Shown here: positions 1-5,463 of the stretch, piece after piece
Layout of the letters: the number at the start of each line of letters is the position of its first letter
Numbering within the stretch: position 1 is the first letter of the stretch
NCBI GenBank assembly: GCA_028711875.1
Contig: JAQTRJ010000153.1
Span: 1 to 5,913 of the forward strand
Reading direction: 5' to 3'
Length of the DNA stretch: 5,913 nt
Source: a bacterium
GTDB lineage: Bacteria > Electryoneota > RPQS01
Translations under genes and position numbers: made by a program
Notes under the pieces: model-generated
Told to the model about the DNA's origin: nothing
What the model saw: the letters and a program-made list of their open reading frames with translations, nothing else
Database searches by the model: none

Positions 1-2
1 GG

Positions 3-1871
3 CGGGCCGCCCCGGTGCAGGTGCCGGGTTTCACGGCGTCAGATGATACCTACTGCACGCACGTGGCTCTGTTGTTGACCGATGTCGCCAACGAAACGGG
101 CTACGTGATTCTGCGCGGCAGCGCTCCCTATGATTCGGTGGCCGCTGATATGACCACATACAACGACAACAATGCGGTGGCCGGGACGCAGTACACCTAT
201 CAGGTGCGGGGGAAGAACGACTGCGGCTATGGCACCGCGAGCGCGGGAGACAATGGCCGCCGTAAGGCTCCGCCGGGACAAGTGACAGGAGTACAAGCAA
301 GTGACGGGGAGCACTGCTGGGGTGTGCGAGTGACATGGACTACTCTCACCGCCGACAGCTTCCAGATCAATCGTGATGGCACACGCATCGGGGCAACGCT
401 CAGCGGAATAATCGCATACGATGACTCGACGGCCTTGCCCGGCATTCCCTACGATTTCTCCGTCATCGCCTTCAATATGTGCGGTTCAGGAATCGAATCG
501 AGCGTCAATCAAGGTTCGCGCGGATACGCCCCGCCGGTGACCGGTGTGACGGCAACGATGGACGATTGCTTCCAATGCGTGATTGAATGGAACGACATCG
601 CCGATGAAGACAGCTTCGTGGTCTTTCGTAACGGAATCCGTATCGGGGCAACGGCACCTGATCAGACAACGTTCACCGATGTCACTGGAACGCAAGGCAT
701 TGTGTACTCATACACAATCATTGTATGGCAAGGCGCCTGCGAAAGCATGCCTTCCATCCCCGCATCCGGCCGACGCCTCGGCCCTCCACCATCGCCTTCC
801 GGTCTGTCTGCATCCACGGATCAATGTGATCGCATCATTATTTCATGGACGGACGTGGATCAGGACATGGGTTATCTCATCCGCCGCAACGGGCAGTTTC
901 TGGCATTCGTGGATCGCGACACCACTCACTATGAGGATTCTCCCTCCTACGGAATAAAATCCTACACCGTTCAAGCCATCAACGAGTGCGGTGCGGGTGT
1001 AGCAGCTGGACCCGTAAGCGGACAGCGAATGACTGTGCCCAGCATTACACTTGATACGGTTCTCGTTTCCTGTCAAGAGATTGTATTGGAATGGACTGCC
1101 TCATCCGAGACCGACTGGACGCGCATATTCCGGAATGGAATACTGTTCGATTCTATCGCTGCACCACAGAACTCTTTCGTCATCACTGAGACCGTGGCCG
1201 GTGAATACTTGTTCACGGTCGCCGCTGCCAACGAGTGCGGCGCATCGGAATTCTCCGATACGCTCTTGGCCACGATTGCCAGTTTTCCACAGTCACCTTC
1301 GTCTGTTGAGTTCACTGACAACGGCTGCGACAGCCTTACTGTCCTTTGGACCAACGGCGGCGGTTCCTTCGCTTTCTTCCGAGTCTTCCGGGACAGCGTT
1401 CTGATGGCGACGATTCCGCAGTCTGAAACAAGCTGGGTGGATACAGATGTCATCATCGGCGAATCGTACACCTACTGGGTATCCGCGTTCAGCGACACTT
1501 GCGGTGCGAGCGATCCATCGGCTCCGATTGTCGCGACGATCTCCAATTCCGAACCACTGGCCACTCCTGAACTCCTCATTATTGCTCAAGGTCAGAATGC
1601 CGTGTTGACGTGGGGAGCAATTGACGAAACCACCAACGGTTGCCCCGCTATGACCAGTGGCTATCTTGTCTTCTACTCGCCTGAAGCGGCCGGACCATAC
1701 TACTATCACGGATTCACCACCGATACGTCGTATGTTCACACGCGAGTGATCCAATTTGCCGAGGGCATGAACTATCAAATAGTAGCCTATGCCGGGCCAC
1801 TGGCTCGCATTGCCAACATCGAGCGCGGAACTCCGATGGATGAACTGATCTCCCTGCCTAATCCCAAATAA
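3..1871 (+). CDS. Tandem fibronectin-III-like repeat protein, C-terminal part (5' end outside window)
   Basis: This is the C-terminal part of a large, probably extracellular, all-beta repeat protein. The frame is open to the window edge. The codons before the first possible start (GTG at 15) encode R-A-A-P, which matches the inter-module linkers RKAPP and RLGPP, so the real start lies upstream. Counting from that GTG (618 residues), modules of about 85 residues begin near residues 1, 88, 174, 260, 343, 428 and 517. Each of the first six has a Cys at the start of a strand ending in W (L in the first), a middle stretch like R-N/D-G-x-R-I-G-A-T, a Y-x-Y/F-x-V strand, and a second Cys, usually in N-x-C-G. 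The pairs are C14/C70, C101/C156, C185/C242, C271/C325, C353/C408 and C438/C496. The seventh module lacks the pair. No membrane segment, LPXTG or obvious secretion-sorting tail is seen; the protein ends in LPNPK. The strand pattern fits FN3 domains, which usually mediate binding or act as spacers. The true function is unknown because the N-terminal part is missing. Confidence 0.85.
   Translation, partial: RAAPVQVPGFTASDDTYCTHVALLLTDVANETGYVILRGSAPYDSVAADMTTYNDNNAVAGTQYTYQVRGKNDCGYGTASAGDNGRRKAPPGQVTGVQASDGEHCWGVRVTWTTLTADSFQINRDGTRIGATLSGIIAYDDSTALPGIPYDFSVIAFNMCGSGIESSVNQGSRGYAPPVTGVTATMDDCFQCVIEWNDIADEDSFVVFRNGIRIGATAPDQTTFTDVTGTQGIVYSYTIIVWQGACESMPSIPASGRRLGPPPSPSGLSASTDQCDRIIISWTDVDQDMGYLIRRNGQFLAFVDRDTTHYEDSPSYGIKSYTVQAINECGAGVAAGPVSGQRMTVPSITLDTVLVSCQEIVLEWTASSETDWTRIFRNGILFDSIAAPQNSFVITETVAGEYLFTVAAANECGASEFSDTLLATIASFPQSPSSVEFTDNGCDSLTVLWTNGGGSFAFFRVFRDSVLMATIPQSETSWVDTDVIIGESYTYWVSAFSDTCGASDPSAPIVATISNSEPLATPELLIIAQGQNAVLTWGAIDETTNGCPAMTSGYLVFYSPEAAGPYYYHGFTTDTSYVHTRVIQFAEGMNYQIVAYAGPLARIANIERGTPMDELISLPNPK
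15..1559 (+). repeat. Six tandem Cys-paired ~85-aa modules (coding repeat array)
   Basis: Six consecutive protein modules repeat with a period of 82-87 residues, measured between their first cysteines (14, 101, 185, 271, 353, 438). The spacing between the two cysteines within a module is 54-58 residues. The repeats are clear at protein level but strongly diverged at DNA level. The longest obvious DNA identity noticed is a 12-base stretch, ATCGGGGCAACG, in modules 2 and 3. This indicates old duplications rather than recent expansion. Module 3 carries one additional Cys (C188). Confidence 0.75.
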
Positions 1872-1900
1872 CCTCGATCCGCAGTCATGCACAGTCATTC

Positions 1901-1928
1901 GAGTGCCCGGTAATTCAGGGCACTTTTA
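1901..1928 (+). terminator. Probable rho-independent terminator after the FN3-repeat gene
   Basis: A perfect 7-bp stem, AGTGCCC (1902-1908) with GGGCACT (1918-1924), encloses a 9-nt loop and runs into a short T tract (1924-1927). It begins 30 nt after the stop codon. The T tract is short, so termination may be partial. Confidence 0.6.
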
Positions 1929-1980
1929 CTCTCGTATCCACAATTCTTCCATTCTCCTGCATATTTTCGGGAACAAAATC

Positions 1981-2009
1981 TTGACTTTCACCGTTTAATG
2001 TTGTATATT
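1981..2009 (+). promoter_or_regulatory. Sigma70-type promoter upstream of the yceI-like gene
   Basis: The -35 box TTGACT (1981-1986) and -10 box TATATT (2004-2009) are separated by exactly 17 bp in an AT-rich stretch. Transcription would begin near 2015-2017, about 240 nt before the start codon of the YceI-family gene. The promoter upstream of the acyl-CoA ligase gene has the same spacing and the same -10 box. Confidence 0.7.
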
Positions 2010-2014
2010 ACACT

Positions 2015-2211
2015 CGTGTTATTTAGTTAACGTGCCCAATAACATGATCCAAGCTTCTTTTTAGCGGTTCAGTCTTTCAGATTTTCAGTATTTTCCTACG
2101 GTAACGCAGTTCGTTTTGGCAATTTTTTTTCCTTTTCAATTTCCATCTTTCTAAAAGACAAGAGAATATCCCGCACGGGAAACCGTAGGGCCGGGCAATG
2201 CGTATTATGAC
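2015..2211 (+). other. Long 5' leader of the yceI-like transcript with terminal hairpins
   Basis: The gene-free stretch 1872-2256 contains a terminator, a promoter and this leader. At the predicted 5' end of the RNA, CGTGTTATT (2015-2023) can pair with AATAACATG (2038-2046), giving nine pairs including one G-U, with a 14-nt loop. Near the 3' end, ACGG (2175-2178) and CCGT (2183-2186) enclose a GAAA tetraloop of the GNRA type. Flanking CGC (2172-2174) and GCG (2200-2202) could close a larger fold. A T8 tract lies at 2123-2130. I cannot match this to a known riboswitch consensus. A regulatory or mRNA-stabilising role is inference. Confidence 0.35.
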
Positions 2212-2256
2212 ATGAAAGGTCACGTTATCAACGAGAAAATCAGGAAGGGAAATCCC

Positions 2257-2844
2257 ATGAAGAAAATTCTCTCAACCGCGCTCGCTTTCGGTCTGCTCGC
2301 GGCCTTCTCCGCTGAAGCCGCAGAATGGACTGTGGATAAGGTTCACTCGAAAATCGGCTTCGCCGTCAAGCACTTGACGATCTCGACCGTGCGCGGTGAA
2401 TTCACATCCTACGACGCCGCCATTCACTTCGATCCCCAGAAGCCCGAACAGCTGTCGTTCGAGGCCACGATTGACGTGAACTCGATCAGCACCGAAAACG
2501 ACCGCCGCGATACTCACCTGAAGTCGCCCGATTTCTTCGACGCGGAACACTTCCCGACCATGACCTTCAAATCGAAGACGGCACAGAAAATCGCCGACGG
2601 CCAGTTTAAGGTCACCGGCGATCTGACGATTCGCGGCACCACCCGCGAAGTCGTGCTCGACGTGGAAGGACTCCATCAGGTCGTGGAACTCGTGGGAATC
2701 AAGAAAACCGCCGCCACCGCCACCGCCACCATCAATCGGCAGGACTTCGGGCTGACGTGGAGTCAGGCTATCGAGACCGGCGGCCTGATCGTGGACGATA
2801 TGGTGAAAATCATCATCGAAGTCGAGCTCGACATGAAGAGCTGA
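2257..2844 (+). CDS. YceI-family secreted polyisoprenoid-binding-like protein
   Basis: This encodes a 195-residue YceI-family protein, a lipocalin-like beta-barrel exported from the cytoplasm. Characterised relatives bind polyisoprenoid chains, but the physiological role varies and is often unclear. The signal peptide is typical: KK at residues 2-3, a hydrophobic core at about 4-17, and an A-E-A cleavage site near residue 21. The mature protein begins with the family signature W-T-V-D-K-x-H-S-x-I-G-F-x-V-K-H-L. It continues with T-V-R-G-E-F, the helix-associated D-R-R-D-T-H-L-K-S-P-D-F-F-D, F-P-T-M-T-F-K-S, the strand T-G-D-L-T-I-R-G-T-T-R, and a final I-N-R-Q-D-F-G-L. The length is usual for the family. 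I chose ATG 2257 because AGGAAGG lies 8-9 nt upstream and the signal peptide starts there. An in-frame ATG at 2212 would place charged residues before the signal. The gene appears monocistronic, with its own promoter and a strong hairpin behind it. Confidence 0.93.
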   Translation: MKKILSTALAFGLLAAFSAEAAEWTVDKVHSKIGFAVKHLTISTVRGEFTSYDAAIHFDPQKPEQLSFEATIDVNSISTENDRRDTHLKSPDFFDAEHFPTMTFKSKTAQKIADGQFKVTGDLTIRGTTREVVLDVEGLHQVVELVGIKKTAATATATINRQDFGLTWSQAIETGGLIVDDMVKIIIEVELDMKS

Positions 2845-2865
2845 TCCGCTCGCATCTCGCGCACC

Positions 2866-2903
2866 GGCCCAAGGCCTGCTCCGCGCGGAGCAGGCCTTTG
2901 GCC
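2866..2903 (+). terminator. Strong palindromic terminator-like hairpin after the yceI-like gene
   Basis: Bases 2871-2898 form a perfect 28-bp palindrome, AAGGCCTGCTCCGC followed directly by its reverse complement. After one mismatch, GGCC (2866-2869) and GGCC (2900-2903) add four more pairs. With a 4-nt CGCG loop the central stem has 12 pairs. It starts 21 nt after the stop codon but has no T tract, so it may act by itself, in both directions, or as an RNA 3'-end stabiliser. Confidence 0.65.
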
Positions 2904-3044
2904 CCCTCAGGAGAGGCCACCCTCCGCCCGTCCCGTCCCGGCAATCCGTCCCGACATTCCGCGGCCCATGCTAACTGCATCCCCCCCATTGGGATAGTTT
3001 GCACAAATTACGGCACCATTCCTCACAATCCCGGTTCGAACGGC

Positions 3045-3073
3045 TTGACAAGCTACGGCGGGAAGTCTATATT
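3045..3073 (+). promoter_or_regulatory. Near-consensus sigma70-type promoter of the acyl-CoA ligase gene
   Basis: A consensus -35 box TTGACA (3045-3050) and a -10 box TATATT (3068-3073) are 17 bp apart. Transcription would start near 3080, giving an ~85-nt leader. An 8-bp palindrome, GTTCGAAC (3034-3041), sits just upstream of the -35 box and could be an operator half or chance. The rest of the 321-nt gap (2845-3165) holds only the palindromic hairpin and GC-rich sequence without a convincing ORF. Confidence 0.75.
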
Positions 3074-3165
3074 TTAAAGTTTGATAGAAAGCCCCGTGCT
3101 TCACCCCGCGCTGGCTGCCATTCCCCTGCAAATTTCACTCTAAGAATACCCCAAGGACATCTCGC

Positions 3166-4866
3166 ATGAGCAACATCGGTTCCTACGCTGACCGCGTCAA
3201 AGGTTTCAGTTGGGCGATTTCCGAGCAAGAACTCGGCTACCAGCCCGGCGGCATCATCAATATCGGCTGGCACCTGAGCGACCGCCTCTGTCAGAAAGGG
3301 CTTGCGGCCAAAAAAGCGTTGCTCTGGGAAGATCATCAGGGAACCGAGAAGACGTTCACCTTCGACGATGTGCGCGTGCTCTCCAATACCTTCGCGGTGT
3401 TCTTCCAGAAGCTGGGAATCGAACCGGGCGAGCGGATTTGTCTGTTTATGGATCGCGTGCCCGAGCTGTATATCGGTTTCGCGGGAATTCTCAAGATGGG
3501 CGCGATCGCCCAACCGCTGTTCTCCGCCTTTCGCGAAGAATCCCTGGACACGCGATTGGAGAATGCGGCGACGACGGCGGTTCTTACGCAGAAAAAGCAT
3601 TTGCCGGTGGTGCGGAAAATCCGGCCGCAGCTTCCGCATTTGAAATACGTGATCGTGGTGGACGCGGGCGACGCGCCGCTGCGCGAAGGCGAAATCGCGT
3701 TCGACATGGACAGCGCGACGCGCGTGGAACGCTTCGAAGTATTTCCCACGAAAGCCGAAACACCGTCGGTGCTGCACTACACGTCGGGCACGACCGGCCA
3801 GCCGAAGGGCGCGCAGCACGTTCATTACTCGCTGATCTCGCAGTATCTGACCAGCAAGTGGGTGCTCGATTTGCAGCCCGACGATGTGTATTGGTGCAAC
3901 GCCGATCCGGGCTGGGTGACGGGGACGTCCTACGGTATCATCGGCCCGTGGGCGAACGGCACGACGCAGGCTGTGCTCGATTCGGGTTTCAACACGGATC
4001 GCTGGTACGCGTTCTTGCAGAAGCATCGCATTACCGTTTGGTACAGCGCGCCGACGGCGATTCGCCTGCTCATGCGCGAGGGCACGGACGCGGTCCGCAA
4101 GTACGATCTAAGCTCTCTGCGGCACTTGTGCAGCGTGGGCGAGCCGCTGAACGCGGAAGCCGTGATCTGGTCGCAGGAAGCGTTCGGTCGGCCGTTTCAC
4201 GACACCTACTGGCAGACGGAAACGGGCTGCATCGTTATCACCAACGTTCCGGGAATGCAAGTCAAGCCCGGCTCGATGGGCAAACCGTTTCCCGGAATCA
4301 CCGCCACGGTGCTCGATCTGCGAACGCACGAACCGATCACCGAGCCGGGAAAAGTCGGACTGATCGCGCTCCGTCCCGACTGGCCGTCGCTGATCCGCGG
4401 CTATCGCAACAATCCGGACGGCTTCGCGAAGAAATTCGTGAACGGCTGGTACATCTGCGGCGATCGCTCGAGCATTGACGCGGACGGTTACTATTGGTTC
4501 GTGGGCCGCGACGACGACGTGATCAACACCGGCGGACATCTGGTCGGGCCGTTCGAAATCGAATCGGCATTGCTCGAACATCCGGCGGTGGCGGAGTCGG
4601 CGGCGGTCGCGAAACCCGATCCGGTGAACATGGAAGTGGTGAAGGCGTTCGTCGCGCTGAAGCCGGGTTTCGAATCGAGCGACGACCTCGAACTCGAAAT
4701 CATGAACTTCATTCGCAAAAAGCTCTCGCCGCTCGCCATGCCGCAGGAAATCGAGTTCGTGAAATCGCTGCCCAAGACGCGCTCGGGCAAAATCATGCGC
4801 CGCGTGCTGCGCGCGCAGGAGTTCGGCGAGCTGATCGGCGACATCTCGACGCTGGAGAATGATTGA
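3166..4866 (+). CDS. acsA: AcsA-type acetate/short-chain acyl-CoA synthetase (AMP-forming)
   Basis: This 566-residue cytosolic enzyme of the ANL superfamily activates acetate (perhaps also propionate) with ATP and CoA, giving acyl-CoA, AMP and pyrophosphate. Seen in order: the P-loop-like Y-T-S-G-T-T-G-Q-P-K-G (205-215); A-D-P-G-W-V-T-G-T-S-Y-G (246-257); W-Y-S-A-P-T-A (292-298); G-E-P-L-N (325-329); D-T-Y-W-Q-T-E-T-G (346-354); G-D (432-433) of the ribose-binding motif; hinge G-R-D-D-D-V-I (447-453); V-G-P-F-E-I-E-S (460-467); and the C-terminal K-T-R-S-G-K-I-M-R-R with catalytic Lys542. That lysine is the usual acetylation site in Acs proteins. The length, the VGPFE motif and the ending G-D-I-S-T-L-E resemble Bacillus AcsA (~570 aa) rather than the ~650-aa Acs. 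The Trp in Y-W-Q-T-E matches the residue that closes the acetate pocket in Acs, so a short-chain substrate is likely. ATG 3166 has AAGGA 8 nt upstream. No acetyltransferase or deacetylase gene adjoins it. Annotation as propionate or branched-chain acyl-CoA ligase remains possible. Confidence 0.93.
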   Translation: MSNIGSYADRVKGFSWAISEQELGYQPGGIINIGWHLSDRLCQKGLAAKKALLWEDHQGTEKTFTFDDVRVLSNTFAVFFQKLGIEPGERICLFMDRVPELYIGFAGILKMGAIAQPLFSAFREESLDTRLENAATTAVLTQKKHLPVVRKIRPQLPHLKYVIVVDAGDAPLREGEIAFDMDSATRVERFEVFPTKAETPSVLHYTSGTTGQPKGAQHVHYSLISQYLTSKWVLDLQPDDVYWCNADPGWVTGTSYGIIGPWANGTTQAVLDSGFNTDRWYAFLQKHRITVWYSAPTAIRLLMREGTDAVRKYDLSSLRHLCSVGEPLNAEAVIWSQEAFGRPFHDTYWQTETGCIVITNVPGMQVKPGSMGKPFPGITATVLDLRTHEPITEPGKVGLIALRPDWPSLIRGYRNNPDGFAKKFVNGWYICGDRSSIDADGYYWFVGRDDDVINTGGHLVGPFEIESALLEHPAVAESAAVAKPDPVNMEVVKAFVALKPGFESSDDLELEIMNFIRKKLSPLAMPQEIEFVKSLPKTRSGKIMRRVLRAQEFGELIGDISTLEND

Positions 4867-4875
4867 GAAGAGCAT

Positions 4876-4906
4876 CGCCGTTGTCGCTCCCCGAGCGGCA
4901 ATGGCG
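4876..4906 (+). terminator. Terminator-like hairpin after acsA
   Basis: A 14-pair stem, two of them G-U, is formed by 4876-4889 and 4893-4906 around a CCC loop, starting 9 nt after the stop codon. The following sequence is A/T-rich but has no real T tract. It separates acsA from the C6/G6 repeat cassette downstream. Confidence 0.6.
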
Positions 4907-4932
4907 CAAAGATATTTACTCGAAGAAGAACT

Positions 4933-4973
4933 ACCCCCCACTATCCCCCCTTATTCTAAGGGGGGAGGGAAAG
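4933..4973 (+). repeat. C6/G6 repeat copy A (forward)
   Basis: The layout is C6 (4934-4939), ACTAT, C6 (4945-4950), TTATTCTAA, G6 (4960-4965), then AGGGAAAG. The inner part is a 9-bp hairpin, CCCCCCTTA/TAAGGGGGG with a 3-nt TTC loop. It shares exact block geometry with copy C and is inverted relative to copy B, so A and B together can fold into a hairpin of about 95 nt. Confidence 0.85.
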
Positions 4974-4988
4974 GATTCGCTTTCTGAA

Positions 4989-5027
4989 CTTTCCCCCCTT
5001 TGAAAAAGGGGGGAATTGAAGGGGGGT
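4989..5027 (-). repeat. C6/G6 repeat copy B (inverted), upstream of the DUF559 gene
   Basis: On the + strand: CTTT, C6 (4993-4998), TTTGAAAAA, G6 (5008-5013), AATTGAA, G6 (5021-5026), T. Read on the - strand it is C6-N7-C6-N9-G6, against C6-N5-C6-N9-G6 in copies A and C. The inner hairpin is CCCCCCTTT/AAAGGGGGG with a 3-nt GAA loop. Confidence 0.85.
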
Positions 5028-5041
5028 CGTGGGAAACAGCA

Positions 5042-5416
5042 ATGCGCATCCTGAAAAGCAATCCGGTCACTGATGAAACACGCATACGTGCGCGCGAACT
5101 TCGCAAGAACTCCACGATGCTTGAGAAGCGACTCTGGCACGCTCTACGGAATCATCAATCTGGTGTCAAGTTTCGCCGTCAAGTTCCCATCGAATCATAT
5201 ATCGTGGATTTCTATTCACCAAGTCTGGGTCTTGTCATTGAGATAGACGGGGATACACATGCAGCAGATGAAGCGATTGAGTACGATCGGACTCGCGATG
5301 GATTTCTTCGTGCACAGGGATTGAAAGTCAAACGCTACACGAATCGCGAGATCATGAACAATCTTGATGGCGTTCTTGCCGACCTGCTCCAAATGATAGA
5401 CGGTTCTCAGAATTAA
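5042..5416 (+). CDS. DUF559 / Vsr-like endonuclease-domain protein
   Basis: This 124-residue protein belongs to the DUF559 family, which shares the fold of very-short-patch-repair (Vsr) and PD-(D/E)XK nucleases. Family members are usually predicted endonucleases without a proven substrate. Visible features are an N-terminal helical part with R-A-R-E-L-R-K-N-S-T-x-x-E-K-R-L-W (16-32), F-R-R-Q-V-P-I (44-50), Y-I-V-D-F (53-57; candidate acidic residue D56), V-I-E-I-D-G-D-T-H (65-73; E67 and D69 as further candidates), Y-D-x-x-R-D-x-F-L-R-A-Q-G (81-93), and a closing N-N-L-D-G-V-L helix (106-112). The length is normal for a complete member. I chose ATG 5042 because it gives the usual N-terminus. 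A TTG at 5000 would translate the repeat itself. The ribosome-binding site is weak; only the G-rich repeat edge lies upstream. Codon use is more A/T-ending than in acsA or the next gene, which suggests transfer together with the surrounding repeats. Confidence 0.9.
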   Translation: MRILKSNPVTDETRIRARELRKNSTMLEKRLWHALRNHQSGVKFRRQVPIESYIVDFYSPSLGLVIEIDGDTHAADEAIEYDRTRDGFLRAQGLKVKRYTNREIMNNLDGVLADLLQMIDGSQN

Positions 5417-5419
5417 GCG

Positions 5420-5459
5420 ACCCCCCACTGTCCCCCCTTATTCCAAGGGGGGAAGGAAG
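5420..5459 (+). repeat. C6/G6 repeat copy C (forward), downstream of the DUF559 gene
   Basis: The layout is C6 (5421-5426), ACTGT, C6 (5432-5437), TTATTCCAA, G6 (5447-5452), AAGGAAG. It begins 4 nt after the DUF559 stop codon. The inner hairpin CCCCCCTT/AAGGGGGG has a 5-nt loop and may terminate or stabilise the DUF559 transcript. It differs from copy A at few positions, and its A/G-rich end is the ribosome-binding site of the next gene. Confidence 0.85.
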
Positions 5460-5463
5460 AAAA

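Larger units (their letters stand above)
4933..5459 (+). mobile_element. Putative DUF559 cassette bounded by C6/G6 palindromic repeats
   Basis: A DUF559 endonuclease-domain gene (5042-5416) is enclosed by three copies of one ~40-bp repeat: copy A (4933-4973, forward), copy B (4989-5027, inverted) and copy C (5420-5459, forward). B and C are inverted relative to each other and have the same CGACCCCCC edge facing the gene on each side (5021-5029 reverse strand, 5418-5426). The gene's A/T-ending codons contrast with both neighbouring genes. No transposase is present and I see no convincing target-site duplication. The idea of a non-autonomous or homing-like element is inference. From general familiarity, DUF559 genes are often seen near such C-run/G-run repeats in unrelated bacteria. 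Confidence 0.5.

Noticed and set aside
15..17. GTG as true start of the FN3-repeat gene
   Set aside because: The frame continues upstream with a linker-like R-A-A-P, no ribosome-binding site is visible, and there is no signal peptide. The gene is cut by the window edge.
2044..2064. Six-codon leader peptide (M-I-Q-A-S-F) in the yceI leader
   Set aside because: There is no ribosome-binding site, no regulatory codon run, and the ATG lies in the predicted 5' hairpin.
2161..2211. c-di-GMP (GEMM) riboswitch before yceI
   Set aside because: A GNRA hairpin and GC-rich pieces are present, but the conserved GEMM core motifs are missing.
2212..2256. Upstream in-frame ATG start for the YceI protein
   Set aside because: It adds 15 mostly polar residues before a perfect signal peptide and lacks a ribosome-binding site, whereas ATG 2257 has AGGAAGG upstream.
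3067..4026. Long antisense open frame (319 aa) opposite acsA
   Set aside because: Its product is Arg/His-rich without domain signatures, typical of a shadow frame in GC-rich coding sequence. The sense frame has all ANL motifs.
3210..4478. 422-aa + strand frame inside acsA
   Set aside because: It is a frame-shifted shadow, rich in Arg and Ala, with no recognisable motifs.
5000..5041. TTG start extending the DUF559 protein into the repeat
   Set aside because: The extension K-K-G-G-I-E-G-G is translated repeat sequence, and the family N-terminus fits ATG 5042.
4933..5459. CRISPR array
   Set aside because: Only three palindromic repeats are present, one inverted, with unequal spacings and a full gene between two of them. 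No cas gene is present.
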